A DNA stretch of 59,146 nucleotides from Cristatella mucedo (taxonomy: Eukaryota > Bryozoa > Phylactolaemata > Cristatellidae): assembly GCA_009760855.2 (NCBI GenBank), contig WPIO01000397.1, positions 1 through 59,146 of the forward strand, written 5' to 3'. Below the pieces are notes generated by a model. It ran no database searches, was not told where the DNA came from, and saw nothing but the letters and a program-made list of their open reading frames with translations. Positions 22,270 to 33,895 of this stretch are shown here, one piece after another (positions within the stretch are counted from its first letter, which is position 1; the number at the start of each line of letters is the position of its first letter). A program made the translations under genes and the position numbers.

Positions 22270-23515
22270 TTAGCCAGATCAAATCTGTAAAAGGGAGAGT
22301 CCAAACAGTGAAAAGAAGCAGACAAATAGCCCAGAGGTACTACTTACATCAACTGCTCATTGGTTTGTGCTAAACAAGTGACATCGATGACATGTACTCT
22401 CCCACCATGAATGGCACAGAAACTGTACTATGGCATTGTAGGGTCAGTTTACTGGACTATGGCATTGCAGGCCTAGTGATTTCAAGGCGAGATTATATGT
22501 CGTACGCAAGGAATCGGTGATTAATGGGATCAAATGCTTCTGAACGGGCAGGTAACATCAGCAGAGACAGTTAGCTGAAGTGTACGTTTCTCAGGAGGTC
22601 GATACACTATCGAAGCAATGCTGTCTCCGCGGAACGATCAGCTCTAAAAAACCAGTCCAGAGTTTACTAGCTAGGATTAAGGTTTTAAAGTGAAAGTTTG
22701 GCATGTCTGTTGCGACTTCCTCCAGAGCATTGTATATGAACGGTGAAAGAGAAACTGTGAGGACACTGCTCACGTTTTACTGATCTGGTGTTGTTTTCTA
22801 ATTAGTTGCCTGATACCAGATTTTTTTCAAAGTAACAGGGAATGACCTAAGGATAAGGATATTACTCTTTTCTGTTACATACAAATAATTACAAATTACA
22901 AGTGTGCTAATTGTTGGCGAAGCCACAAGGCCTGCTCGGCTGATGAACGCCGGTCACTTTTGCAGCTATGCAAGGGCAGCCCAAGTCCTAATATGGCAGC
23001 CACTGAATGCATACCACAAGCGGCTCGGGCTGTGAAACTTCAGTATACGTTTCTCAGAAGTTCGATATACTGTCTGAAGGTCGATACAATGTAGCCTCTG
23101 CTTAATTATCAGCTCTGAAAAACGGACTGGAATTTACTTGCTAGGTTTAATGCTTCAAAGTTAGAATTCCGCTTTTCGGTCACAACTAGTACCTATGTAT
23201 TTCATATAAACGGTTAAAGAGAGACCGTGCACACTCTACTCACGTTTTGCAGATCAGGTGTTGTTTTCCTAATGAGTGGCCTACATGCATGCTTTTTGTA
23301 AAGGAACATAGATGTGACTTAATGCGAAGAACATAGCACTCTCCTATTACGTATTCTAAATTAAAAATTGCAAGGTTTGTAATGGCCGGCTAAGCCACCA
23401 GGCCTGCTTGGCTGATGTAGTCTGGTCACTTGGGCCGCCACACAAGGGCAGCCCACACAAACATAGGGCAGCTACTGAATTGGTGCAACTGGCTGCTTGG
23501 GCTTTGAAAGGGTTA
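22270..23515 (-). repeat. Decayed LINE family A segment carrying a diverged tandem duplication
   Basis: From 22270 the minus strand follows the family A RT region (plus-strand GGGAGAGTCCAAACAGTGAAAAGAAG matches the stretch between YADD and GVPQGSVLGP). Bases about 22570-23037 and 23038-23515 then repeat each other. Both contain GTTTCTCAG.AG.TCGATA, ATCAGCTCTGAAAAAC, TCACGTTTT.C.GATC.GGTGTTGTTTTC, and end with a GCCAC.AGGCCTGCT.GGCTGATG block and a CAAGGGCAGCCCA block. Each unit is about 470 bases. No open frame survives. Confidence 0.65.
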
Positions 23516-23767
23516 CATAGACCTTTCCAGGGTATAACCGATACACTCTTCTTACCTTTATAAAGTGGCAGAAGAAGATACGTTTCATACTACATTACAA
23601 GTGGCCGGATGAAATAGAACTGAAATGAGGTGTGGATGTATGGAGATACTGTTCATTAGACAAACAAAACATAGATATCAATTGTATACCTACTGTAATT
23701 GAGATTTTTTGCGATCAGTAACCTAATGGTATCACCAATCAGATTAAACGGGAAGCTTTCGGTGATA
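23516..23767. other. Unassigned sequence
   Basis: No recognisable content was seen. Confidence 0.3.
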
Positions 23768-24267
23768 ATAATATTATTAATATTGCTTTGATAAAGTGCA
23801 CTCAGAGAACTTACTCTCTTTCTAGGTCCTTTCATTTGCTGTAAGGGGAAACGTGATTGAACCGTGAGTAATTTCATGCTTGATAAACAACATGAATGAC
23901 ATGGTTAGGGTGACATGCACAGGGTCAGCATGCATAAGCACATAAAGAACGAATTACCATAAGCCACTAAATGCTATCATCTATAACTGTGTTTTTAAGT
24001 TCATTTTAAATGTGGTCAAGTTAGGGGATGTCCTGACGAAATTCGATAGTGATTTCCAGGCTTTGGAAGCATACGAATTCAATGCACGGTCTCTAACGGA
24101 TCTTAGTTTTGTACGAGTTATTGGTAGACCGTTGGATTCCGAAAGGCTGGTAGTACGGTGCTTAGCCTGATGGTGGAGTAGATATAAGAGACAGGCTGGA
24201 GCCAAAGAATGAAGTGAACTAAAAGTGAGCGAAAAAAACCTTTATTTATGTCTGTTGCTTGACTGGT

Positions 24268-25318
24268 AATAATAATAATAATAATAATATTGCACTTGAT
24301 AAAGCGCCCTCAGAGAACTTAATCTCTTTCTAGGCGCTTTACATTTGCTGCAAAGTGATACGCAATAGAATAGTAAGTAAAATCATGCTTGAAAAACAAA
24401 CAAAATGAATAACATGGTTAGGGGTTACATGCACTGGGTCAGCATGCAAATGTGGTTAGTGGCAGCATGCACAGTGTCAGCACGCATAAGCACATCGAGG
24501 ACGAATCACAAGGACCCACTAAATGCTGTCCTAAATAGGTATGTTTTTAAGTTTCTTTTAAATGTGGTCAGGTCAGGGGATGTTCTGATGCAGGTCGGGA
24601 GGGAGTTCCAGGCTGTGGGACCATACGAGCTAAATGCAGAATCTCCAAAGGATTTAAGGTTTGTACGAGGTATTTCTAGACTGTTGGATTCCGAAAAGCG
24701 AGTGGTACGATGCTTTGCCTGATGGGGTAGTATCTCTGAAAGATAGGCTGGAGCCATAGAATGAAGAGACCTAAAAGTGAGCGACAAAACCTTGAAGTCA
24801 ATCCGTTGCTTGACTGGTAACCAGTGCAGGTCGGCGAGAAGTGAAGTAATGTGGCAACTGCGACGCTCACGACAGACAAGCCTAGCTGCAGAGTTTTGCA
24901 CCAGCTGCAATCGCCTGATCGCACATGCTGGTAGGCCAGTAATCAGTGAGTTGCAGAAGTCGAGACGAGATGTCACGAATGCATGGACCAACTTGGACGT
25001 GGTATCCTTATCTAAACAAGCCCTAATTTTAGCAATGTTATGAAGCCGAAAATAGGCTGATTTGACTGTGGAGCTGATGTGGTCGTCTAACGAGAGGTCG
25101 CTTTGGAATATGACACCTAGATTTCGAGCTGATGCAACTGGAGATATGCTGGCAGAGCCAATTTTGAAAGTCAGCCTTTCCAATTTCTGAATAACACTAG
25201 GTTTGCCCATAACTAGTAAGTTAGTTTTATCATCGTTTAGTTTTAGAAAATTTGCTGCCATCCATGATCGGATGTCATCAATGCATGCAGCAAGTGAGTT
25301 GAGAGAATTTGAGGTGCC
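24268..25318 (-). mobile_element. LINE family A, young 5'-truncated copy nested in an older one
   Basis: This copy begins at its 3' tail (eight AAT units, 24268-24292), followed by an intact stem-loop: plus-strand AAAGCGCCCTCAGAGAAC and TTTCTAGGCGCTTTAC. It extends to the codons for TSNSLNSLAACIDD, where it is truncated. Its coding part has no stop from about 25313 to the natural end near 24506, unlike nearly all other copies. It lies inside the older family A copy, so it is one of the most recent LINE insertions in the window. Confidence 0.88.
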
Positions 25319-25420
25319 AGTGCAGGTCGGCTTAAAGTGGTGTGACATGGCAGCTGCAATGCTCAGGACACACAAGCTTACCTGCACAGTTCTGTACCAG
25401 CTGTAAGTGCCTGATTGCAC
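24506..25420 (-). pseudogene. Chimeric frame: outer LINE remnant joined to intact family A C-terminal region
   Basis: The 304-codon frame is not one natural gene. Its first 35 or so residues come from the outer, decayed copy. The rest (from TSNSLNSLAACIDD) is the intact family A post-RT region of the nested copy. It contains LKLNDDKTNLLVMGKPSVIQ, GSASISPVASARNLGVIFQ, LVHAFVTSRLDFCNSL, WLPVKQRIDFKVLSLTF, SFGDSAFSSYGPTAWNSLP and the natural end LKTYLFRTAFSGSL. It gives the best reference for that part of family A. The RT core itself is absent, so it cannot be active. Confidence 0.82.
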
Positions 25421-26714
25421 ATGCCGTAGTCAAGCAAGCCATGAGTTACAGAAGTCAAGACGGGATTTCACAAATGCATGAACCAACTAAGACGTAATAT
25501 CCTTATCTAAAGAGGCTGAGTTTTGGCAATTTTATGTAGCTGGAAGTAGTCACATTTGACTGTGGAGCCGATGTTTTCGTATTGCAAGAAGTCATTTTGG
25601 AACATGGCAGCTAGATTTCGAGCTGATTCAACAGAACATACATTGGCACAGCCAATTTTGATTGTCAGCCTTTCCAATATCTGAATCACACTGGATTCAC
25701 CAATAACTAGTAAGTTAGTTTTATCATTGCTTAGTTTAAGAAAATTTGATGCCGTCCATGAGGGGATGTCATCAGTACATTCACCAAGGAACGAGAGAGA
25801 ACTCGACGTGCTCGATATCTGGGAGGGATTAAAGCAAACGGACAACTGAATGTCATCATTGTAGAAGTAAACGCCTGCATTTTCCTTTGGAATCACATCA
25901 ACAAGAGGGTCAGTATAAACCGTGAAAAAAACTGGACCTAGCACAAAGCCCTGAGTTACGCCATATTTCAGAGGTAGCTGGGACGATCTTTGTCCAATCA
26001 CGTCAATACTCTGAAATCTCCCAATGAGATAAGTTCTGAAACATTACAGGTTAGTGCCACTGATGCCCAGGCGAGATGAGAGGCACTCTAGTAGAACTCT
26101 TTGATCGAACGTTTCAAAAGCTGCTGAAATATCGAGTTAAACAAGTTGAGATACACTACGCATGTCTTTATTCCCAAGTAGGTCGTTGCAGACCCTAAGC
26201 AATGCTGATTCTGTGGAGAGATTATCTTTAAATCTAGATTGGAACTTACTAACAGGGTTTTAACTTTGAGTATATGAGTTTAGCTGGTCCACTACGACCT
26301 GTTCCACTGTTATTGATAGCAATGGTAGAAGGAAGATTCGGCGGAAGTTGCTCAGGTTGTCTTGGTCAAGTGTCACTTTCTTGAGGAGTAGCCTGACTAA
26401 AGCTTTTTTGGAAAGTGCTGGGATATTACCTGAGGCTAATGACATATTTAAGATGACAGTTATGAATAGCAGCAGCAGATCAATGTAATGTAACACCAGG
26501 ACAGTTCTAGCAGTGACCAACGGAATTGACATAAAAAGCTCATTTTAAGTCACGTACTTTTTACTTCTCTAAAAGAAAACTGATGTATTGTCAATTTTCA
26601 GTTTGTTAAGGCATTTAATTTGAGAAACTGTGCTAGCTAAGTGAATTTCATCGGCAAATTTATCTCCTTTAGGGAAAGGGTATATATTGCTGCCGTTTGA
26701 TTGATGGATACTGA

Positions 26715-27065
26715 GCATAGTTTGCATGCTGACTAACAAGGCCTGGCCCGGCTTGGCTTTTTCATATTTAGCTTAACTTATGCACCAGTTTCAACCTCCT
26801 CGTGCCCTCAGGTGACGTATGGACAGCAAATTAGCTGCTGTATTCCTCATCTAAGAAGTCGTTGGCGACAGAAGTAGTGCAGGTCCTAGGCTGCTGCACT
26901 CTGTTTCCCAATCCTTGCACAACGAAAACAACTCAAATGCGGCCGAATATGGCAAATCCTTTCCAGCAGACCGTAGCTGCTACTTTCGTTGTATGACCTC
27001 AACTGACTTTCCCATTTAGTTTTGCTTCTCGGTTTCTCAGTGTTGAGGACCTGACGGAGATACTG
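26715..27065 (+). mobile_element. LINE family B, decayed 3' end
   Basis: Plus-strand sequence follows family B 12970-13430: AAGGCCTGGCCCGGCTTGGC, then GTTGGCGACAGAAG, GCAGGTCCTAGGCTG, and CTGACGGAGATAC at 27050-27062. The usual ATTAC tail is missing. It is heavily mutated and has no open frame. Confidence 0.65.
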
Positions 27066-27209
27066 GATGCTGAAACCGATTTTGTCTTGATGCAACTAAG
27101 AATTGGAAACATGAGCCAATACTTGAGATACCACAGTCCCAGCCGTTTGTAGCTCTGCTATGTTCTTGCTGCGTATTCTCATGCAAATTGCAGATGATAC
27201 TTCACTTAC

Positions 27210-27569
27210 ATTCCGGTGTGACTGTAAATCTCATTAATGTCGCACCTCTTTGTTCGTTGGTACTTTGAGCCACAATCCAAATGATAATTGGGCCTTTTGA
27301 ATGATGAGTTGTGTAATTTAGTAGACGATTATGGCACAGTAGTTCTCGGTATGGAGCAAACGGGCGTGCCAGAATAATTCTGTTGTCACAATGCGACTGC
27401 TCAAATGCCTCATTAGTGGCCGTAATATTCAAAGAAATCGCATTATGTGAATCAATTCGTAACCGATACTCTTCTGTCGTCATTGCACCAGCTGGCAGCA
27501 AAAATGTTTTTTCCATCTCACTTATATTAAATCGATGTTCTTTTAAGCTTCCTCTTATTATAGTCGGAT
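27210..27569 (-). CDS. CUB-domain exon (minus-strand gene)
   Basis: On the minus strand a strong acceptor (TTCTCTTACTTTTTAG) precedes 360 open bases, and a strong donor GTAAGT follows at 27209. Both ends are phase 1. The 120-codon exon encodes one module of the CUB type. It has strand-like alternation, the motif SHCDNRIILARPFAPYREL followed by LCHNRLL, and sequons NIS, NIT and NYT indicating an extracellular location. The CDNRII...PF.P.R...C block is shared with the plus-strand exon at 39841-40206, so the two are paralogues. The two N-terminal Cys of a typical CUB domain are absent here, leaving only the second disulfide pair. CUB domains bind proteins or glycans; the partner is unknown. The full gene is not visible. 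Confidence 0.72.
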
Positions 27570-27956
27570 CTAAAAAGTAAGAGAATTTTCAATCTTGTGT
27601 CAGGCTTCACTTTTCAGCCGAATATATCACCCATGCAGTAAGATATGTTTGAGTGAAAAAAAACTATTTTAACAGACGATCAAAGCAAGTGACGGTTGTG
27701 CCAATTTTAATTGTATCTAAAAATGCATCCCTAATAACTTTTAAATCCGTGTAGAGTTTTTATCCAGTATGGCTAGTTACTTACGAAAATTAGCATTTCA
27801 AAGAAACTAGTTTAAAATGGACTGCCTAGTTATATATCAATAAATGGAACTAAAGATCAATGATAGACATTCTTATTGTTTAAGTTTCAACTTAGCTCCA
27901 ACCCTCTGTTTTTTAAAGATGCATTACAACTAGAAAATCTTATTTTACCAACCTGC

Positions 27957-28211
27957 TTAGTGGCATACAACTGAGAGGAGATGGTTAGCCTGATTCACAA
28001 TGATACCCTGTTCTGTTCTCAGAATTACGTAATCTCCACAATTAATGGGAGCTAAGGATTGGGTGCACCTTTCGATGAAAAATATCCCAGCAGGGGGATT
28101 TGGATATTGAAATGATGCATACGCAAGTGAATGTGCCAAACAAATTAGAATGTGTCTCCAGCAAAAAACCTTCCTGTCACAATTAATTAGTACCGTTATC
28201 CAAAGTAGCAT
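27957..28211 (-). CDS. Candidate exon, N-terminal part of a CUB-like domain
   Basis: An open minus-strand frame ends in ASFQYPNPPAGIFFIERC, then APINCGDYVILRTEQG and NQANHLLS. The YPNPP..ERC stretch resembles the YPNP..C strand region of CUB domains (compare YPNPLGSGSDC in the plus-strand exon). The frame stops at 27957, and possible donors (GTATGC at about 27965, GTTGGT downstream of the stop) do not give a phase 1 junction to the exon at 27210-27569. It may be an exon with one boundary wrongly placed, or a decayed exon. An acceptor at CCAATCCTTAG (about 28054) would give a phase 1 start. Confidence 0.35.
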   Translation of the reverse strand: MLLWITVLINCDRKVFCWRHILICLAHSLAYASFQYPNPPAGIFFIERCTQSLAPINCGDYVILRTEQGIIVNQANHLLSVVCH

Positions 28212-29924
28212 AAATTTATATTTAGTTATAACTTGAATTCACTAATAAGTACAAACTCTTTATTTAACTTCAGCTAGGTAATCTTTTCAAGTTTGTGTCG
28301 CCCAAACTTTATAATTGATATCTTCGAGCTCAACAGCCTGCTAGCAATTAAAGGTCTTTTCCCAGAAATCTAGAGAATGTACTTTCACGCTAAGAACTTA
28401 CTAGTATTTATTTTTCGGATATTTATATCTTGCTAGGTGAAAACATGTACGTATACTGATATGGAATAAATAATGTCTCTGCTGCCTGTATTTACCCAAA
28501 AGCTACATTCTGGTAAAGTTAGTTTCTAATCTTTCTGAGAATACGTACTCAGACATGTTATCTTTTGTTTATTGAATTGCTTATCTAAGTTGTTAAGGAT
28601 GCTGCTTGTTCCAGCTATGGAGCATTAGGGTTAGTAATACCAATCTGAGTTCCACCCAATCTACACCGAGCTTTAAAATATTTTGAGTGGAAGTTTATAT
28701 GTGTTAATGAGCTATCCAGTTTCCAATTGTCTAAAGATTCTTCCCACCGAGGTATGCATGCTGCACAGAAAGTCGAACGACAAAAAAAAGAAACAGGGTT
28801 TAGAGAAACTTAAAGCCCAATCCAAGGGCAAACACAGTCACTTCTTGGTGTGCAAAGACAGCCAAGCGTCGAGCTGCTTCAAGTGATTCAATAAAAGTGC
28901 ATACAATCTAAAGTAAGTGGTGTAGCAATAAATATCTTTTTAGGTTGTAGCACCGACTATTTGAGACCTTAATACCGTAAATATATTTTGATATGCCATT
29001 ACATTGCGAGTAACAATAACTGAAGTGTACCCACTTCTTTACTGGCTTCACGGCTATACAAGAAAGTTGACCGAAGGCTTGATGTCCGGCCTGTGAATGC
29101 AACATTAGTAAAAAGGCTGTAGATGCAATTACCCATACAGCATTAGGTACTACTTTTGCAGATACTTTCCGTTAGGCCTAAGTTTTTTACGTCATTTTTA
29201 TTATTTACGTTTACATTTTCATTGATTTGTATCTTTACAGAGTTGCAATGACGGCGAATCAAATCCAAATACTTGGTGATGCTGTCAACTGTTTCAGGTC
29301 AATTGCAGTGACAATATATAGTACTAAGTATCGTAGCGTCATTTTGACAGAGATCAGTATCAAAACTACATTTTACATAACTGTGCATAAATCTGTGGCA
29401 GACGATGTTGGCTCACTAGTCACGCAGAGCAGTAACCTTAACGTATAGCAATATTTTTTATTCTGCTAAAAGTTACCACTAACAGGAATGGTGCGGGTTA
29501 CTCTCAATTCATAGAAACACGGAGCAGTCTAACACTGAGATTTGCTTACTAGATGCAAGACCTTGTTAAAGGGCGATAAGTAGCTATTGGTAATGCTTCG
29601 TGCTTCCTGGGTCATAGCATTGAAGACGGAATTTCGCGTATTAACTTTGGTTGCATATTGACCATTAGGAAGTTCCAAAATCCCCCTTCTATAAGTTAGC
29701 GCTGTCAACTGTATTCGTAATTATATATGCAACATATAAAGACGTTAATAACAACCAAGGATGCTACTCAAAAGTAGATGGAACTCAGCTGTAGCATTTA
29801 AACTCACAGGACGGTATGACGAAAATACGTGTGAAAATTTCGATGAGGAAATTAAAGCTCCTGAGATTCTTATTCGCCCGTGAACCAGACTGTTTGCGAA
29901 GGAAAATTCTGAAATACAGTTAGG
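28212..29924. other. Intron-like or intergenic sequence with one weak exon candidate
   Basis: No repeat family was recognised. At 29241 a strong acceptor (TTGATTTGTATCTTTACAG) opens a plus-strand frame of 68 codons to 29448. It has one Cys and no stop until after NLNV, but only poor donors (GTAACC, GTATAG) and a phase 2 start that does not match the CUB exons. It is noted as a low-grade candidate only. Confidence 0.3.
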
Positions 29925-30165
29925 TCTCTGCGATTTGTTTTTGTGTGCTTATGAGTGCTGACACAGGATATGCTGCCTCTACCCATATTTACACTTTGAC
30001 CATCTGAATGTCACCACTAACCACGTTTTACTCGATGCTGTTTGAGTATGATTCGACTACTCATTCGATCATTGTTTCTTCGCAGCAAACGTAAAGTGGC
30101 TACAAAGAGAATGAGTTATCTGAGGGTGCTATATGAAATGTATTATTATTGTTAATATTAGTACA
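29925..30165 (+). mobile_element. LINE family A, 3' end only
   Basis: Only the noncoding end is present: GTGTGCTTATGAGTGCTGACAC, CACTAACCACGTTTTA, TTCGCAGCAAACGTAAAG, a decayed stem-loop, and TGTATTATTATTG. It is a very short, strongly 5'-truncated insertion. Confidence 0.7.
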
Positions 30166-30384
30166 CTATATATAAAAGACTTGTAAGTGATTATTTTCTC
30201 TAAATGGGCTACGCCATCCAAATAAGGATAGCACTACTAATAATTTATTAACCTACTAGCAAAAGTGTGTGCTGCTTTTGTAATGCATTCTAGTGGAGAG
30301 CCACGAACGGCAGGATCTCAATATATTCGCCCCTATACCCCATCCTGTAAAACACACTAGGTCGAAGGCCTTAGTACAGCTGAC

Positions 30385-31250
30385 ACGCTTAGTAATAAAT
30401 AGGTGTGTTTATATTTTCTTTTAAATGTGGGCATGTCGAGAGACGTCATGACTCAAGTCGGGAGTGAGTTACAGGCCTTGGTGCGATACAAACTAAAGGC
30501 TCGATTTCCGAATTATTTGAGATTTGTACAAGGTTTGGGTCAAAGGTTGGATTGGGAAAAGAGGATGACACGAACGTTAGCCGGATGGGGGAGTAGATCT
30601 GAGAAGTAGGCTTGAGCGAAATAATGCAGGTACCTAAAAGTGGGTGACTGAACTTTGAACTCATTGATTTGCATGACTGGGAACCACTACAGCTAGGCGA
30701 AAAGTGGTATGATGTGGCAACTCAGAGCTCACGACAGACCAGCCTAGCTGTGTTTTTGTGCACCAGCTGTAAGTGCCCAAATATACAGGTCACTAGACCA
30801 GCGGGCAGCGTGTTACAAAAGTCAAGACTGGATGTCACAACTGCATAGATCAATTTATATTTGGTATCCCTGTCTAAATAGGCCAGAAGTATACATATAT
30901 TATTTGGCTGTAAGTAGGCAGACGTCAATGTGGAGCTAATGCGGTTGCCTAATGAACTTTCACTTTTGAACATGACACCTAGATTTCGCTCTGATTCAAC
31001 TGAAGATGTGCTGGAAGAGCTGGCTTTGACCATTTGCATTTCCAATTTCTGAATTGCACTTGGTTGTCAAATGACTAACAAGTCGGTTTTATCTTCATTC
31101 CATATAAGAAGGTTTGCTGCCATTCATTTATGGGTATCATCCATTCATGGAGCAAGGGAATTGGGAGAATTTAACTTACTGGTGGGCTTGGAGGGATCAA
31201 ATTAAACGTACAACTTAGTGTGACCTGCATAAAAGTGAAAGTCTAGACTT
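30385..31250 (-). mobile_element. LINE family A, decayed copy lacking its 3' terminus
   Basis: Minus-strand family A sequence runs from the last coding block (plus-strand AATAGGTGTGTTTATATTTTC) to the FYADD region (ACCTGCATAAAAGTGAAAG at 31221-31239). Remnant blocks such as SSSSTSSVESERNLGVMF are readable at 30722-31045. A shorter family A-like stretch (CATAAGCATAATAGG, 31349-31363) follows at about 31345-31400. Confidence 0.72.
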
Positions 31251-32455
31251 TGGTAGGTAAGTGCTAACATGCATAAACTAGACAAACAAGGTTATAGGTT
31301 GCAGGCCCTGATTAAACATGGGAGATACTGGTAGCCTTAGAACCCATAAGCATAATAGGAACAAATCACAGGACTCACCTAATCCTGGGACAAGCAGGCT
31401 TACATGGATTTTGTAACATATTCATTACAGGTGATGGCTATATGTCAGTCTGGCGAGTGCAAGGACTTGGTAGCATCAATTGCAATGTATCGTGTTAAAA
31501 GGCATTGAGCTTTATCTGTGAGGTGTAGCTTCAAGGTTTGAGTCAGAAAAGCAAGTTGTATGAAGCCACACTGCAAGAATTGGCACAAACTGTAAGAGCC
31601 TGCAAGCTCAGGCTGATAGACCGGCAAGCAGCAAGTTGTGGAAAAGACAAACACATGCTGCAAATACACGGAAAACTTTGGATATCAGCTCACCTTGGCA
31701 GTAGGCTTGCAAGATCAGTATCTGGAAGACCGAGGTCAGAGTCCACATTAGTGAATTGCTGCCGAGGCTACTCATCCTTGGTTGAAGCTATGCACTTTCA
31801 AAGTAGCCTCCCTTCTGGCAAGTCACATCAGCAATTGTTAGCACCACTTAGTATCACCGAGAAAGCCCGTTGATTATAGGCTCAGGTTCTTGTTCACGGT
31901 AAACAAGTAGTGAAGTTGCTGCAAGGTAATGATGGCAGAAAGCACTCCCAAAGGTGAGGTTTCCCTAATTAAAATCCTTTGCTGGGCGCCAAGCCAATCA
32001 GAAACTCCCCGGTAAATGCATTAGCTTTTTCATTTACCATTTTGGCCTTCTGCACGGCCCGGTTTCCTATTTCAAAAAATCAGGTCATGTGAAGTAATTA
32101 CCTTTGACTCCCTAACTCAAATCACGGTACTACTAGTAAAGGCTCAACACACTCTGCCTATTAGCAGGTTGGTTATCTAAATACGCTCTCGCATGTATCG
32201 GTCGAATTTTTGTCGGGCTAGTTTTTATTAAGTGAGGCTGGTGAAAAGACACGGCTTATTAACACAAACGTTATGCGAAGAGAAAGCTCAGTCTAAGACT
32301 CATAACATGTCTTTATCTTGGTGGTTTAGTGGTTAGCTATTCTCATTGTCCCTCATAGGGTCGCCAGTCTTGATCTCAGCTGGCCCTGGAGTTTAGGTAA
32401 CTCAGTTGGGTTCCATTGACTGTTTCACATGCAAGCAAGCTAGCTATTCCAACTG

Positions 32456-32457
<2 letters not shown>
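31251..32457. other. Unassigned sequence with a possible tRNA-like remnant
   Basis: Most of this stretch matches nothing recognised. At about 32312-32390 the plus strand reads GGTGGTTTAGTGGTTAGC, which fits an A-box (TGGTTTAGTGG). About 35 bases on lies a degenerate B-box-like AGTCTTGATCTCAG. It could be a decayed tRNA-derived SINE head. A full tRNA fold was not made out. Confidence 0.35.
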
Positions 32458-32458
<1 letters not shown>

Positions 32459-32547
<89 letters not shown>

Positions 32548-32585
32548 CTCTCTCCCTCTGCCTCTCTCTTTCTCTCTTTCTCTCT

Positions 32586-32628
<43 letters not shown>

Positions 32629-32647
32629 TCTTACTCTCACTCTCTCT
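32459..32647. repeat. (CT)n microsatellite, about 190 bp
   Basis: This is a long CT/TC run with a few interruptions around 32545-32590 and 32625-32640. The Ser-Leu and Arg-Glu repeat frames on the two strands are products of this repeat and not genes. Confidence 0.97.
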
Positions 32648-32736
32648 CGGCGTCTAGCTCGTGTAACAAATGCTGTGAAACGACAAGTGCTCTTCAGCCA
32701 CTGCTCTACTACCATTTAGAGCGATGCTTATGTGAA

Positions 32737-33895
32737 CTTCACAGTTTATACTCTCCCTCTTGCTGATGTGATTGCCAAGCACAATCTAGGCTTTCACTTC
32801 TATGCGGATGACACTCACTTGTACCTTTGCTTTGATCCCACCCAGCCTTCGAGCACCTCAAATTCTCTAACTCACTTGCTGCATGGATTGATGACATTCG
32901 CACATGGATGGCAGCAAATTTTCCAAAACTAAATGATGACGAAACTACGTAACTAGTTATGGGTAAACCCAGTGTGATTCAGAGATTGGAAAGGCTGTCT
33001 CTCAAAATTGGCTCTGCCAGCATATATCCAGTCGAATCAGCTCGAAATCCAAGTGTCATACTCCAAAGCGACCTCTCGTTACACGACCGTATCTGCTCCA
33101 CAGTCAAATCTGCCTATTTTCAGCTTCATAACATTGCTAAAATTCGGGCTTGTTTAGATAAGGATACCACGTCTAAGTTGGTCCATGCATTCATGACATC
33201 TCGTCTCGACTTCAGCATCTCACTGCTTACTGCCCTACCAGCATGTGCGATCAGGCGATCGCAGCTAGTGCAAAACTCTACAGCTAGACTTGTCTGCCGT
33301 CAGCGTCGCAGTTGCCACATTAGTCCACTTCTCGCCGACCTGCACTGGCTACCAGTCAAGCAACGGGTTGACTTCAAGGTCTTGTCGCTCACTTTTAGGT
33401 CCCTTCATTCTATGGCTCCAGCCAATCTCTCCGACATACTCCCCCATCAGGCCAAGCATCGTACCACCGGCTTTTCGGAATCCAACAGTCTAGAAATACC
33501 TCCTACAAAACCTAAATCCTTTGGAGACCCTGCATTTAGTTCGTATGCTCCCAAACCCTGGAACTCCCTCCCGACCTGCGTCAGAACATACCCTGACCTG
33601 ACCACATTTGAAAGGAACCTAAAACCACACCTATTTAGGACAGCATTTGGTGGGTCCCTGTGATTCGTCCTTCGCATGCTAATGCTTGCTGACACTGTGC
33701 ATGCTGCCAGTAACCACATTTACATGCTGACTCCGTGCATGTCACCCCTAAACACGTTATTCATTTTGTTTATTTTTCAAGCATGATTTCAATTACCAGT
33801 CAATTGCATTTCCCCTTGCAGCAAATGTAAAGCGCCTAGAAAGAGATTAAGTTCTCTGAGGGTGCTTCATCAAGTACATTATTATTATTATGAAC
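32737..33895 (+). mobile_element. LINE family A, young 5'-truncated copy
   Basis: The copy starts just before the codons for [19 protein letters not shown], includes [12 protein letters not shown], and continues to the stem-loop (AAAGCGCCTAGAAAGAG, about 33828-33844) and the TTATTATTATTATG tail. The frame has a shift near 32915 and a stop near 32950, then is open from 32959 to 33663 (234 codons) to the natural end LFRTAFGGSL. It lies directly after the CT microsatellite. With 24268-25318 it is the best preserved family A copy. Confidence 0.88.
32959..33663 (+). pseudogene. Family A LINE C-terminal region, open frame
   Basis: The 234 codons cover the whole post-RT region: GKPSVIQRLERLSLKIGSAS, AKIRACLDKDTTSKLVHAF, LVCRQRRSCHISPLLADL, WLPVKQRVDFKVLSLTF, SFGDPAFSSYAPKPWNSLP and the C-terminus LKPHLFRTAFGGSL. 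The upstream RT core is truncated and carries a frameshift, so no functional protein is expected. Comparison with 24506-25313 and 1978-2577 shows which positions of this region are conserved in the family. Confidence 0.82.

Larger units (their letters stand above)
23768..26540 (-). mobile_element. LINE family A, outer copy interrupted by a younger copy
   Basis: The outer copy occupies 23768-24267 (3' end and C-terminal region) and resumes at 25319-26540 (C-terminal region back to the RT linker). The break falls inside the block reading CTGCACTGGCTACCAGTCAAGC on the coding strand. Both sides join in register when 24268-25318 is removed. RT remnants are open at 25507-26001 (TQGFVLGPVFFTVYTDPLVDV, then FYNDDIQLSV, where the usual YADD has become YNDD) and 26260-26532. 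It is old and inactive. Confidence 0.8.

Noticed and set aside
32406-32766. Ser-Leu and Arg-Glu repeat proteins on both strands
   Set aside because: They are translations of the CT microsatellite at 32459-32647.
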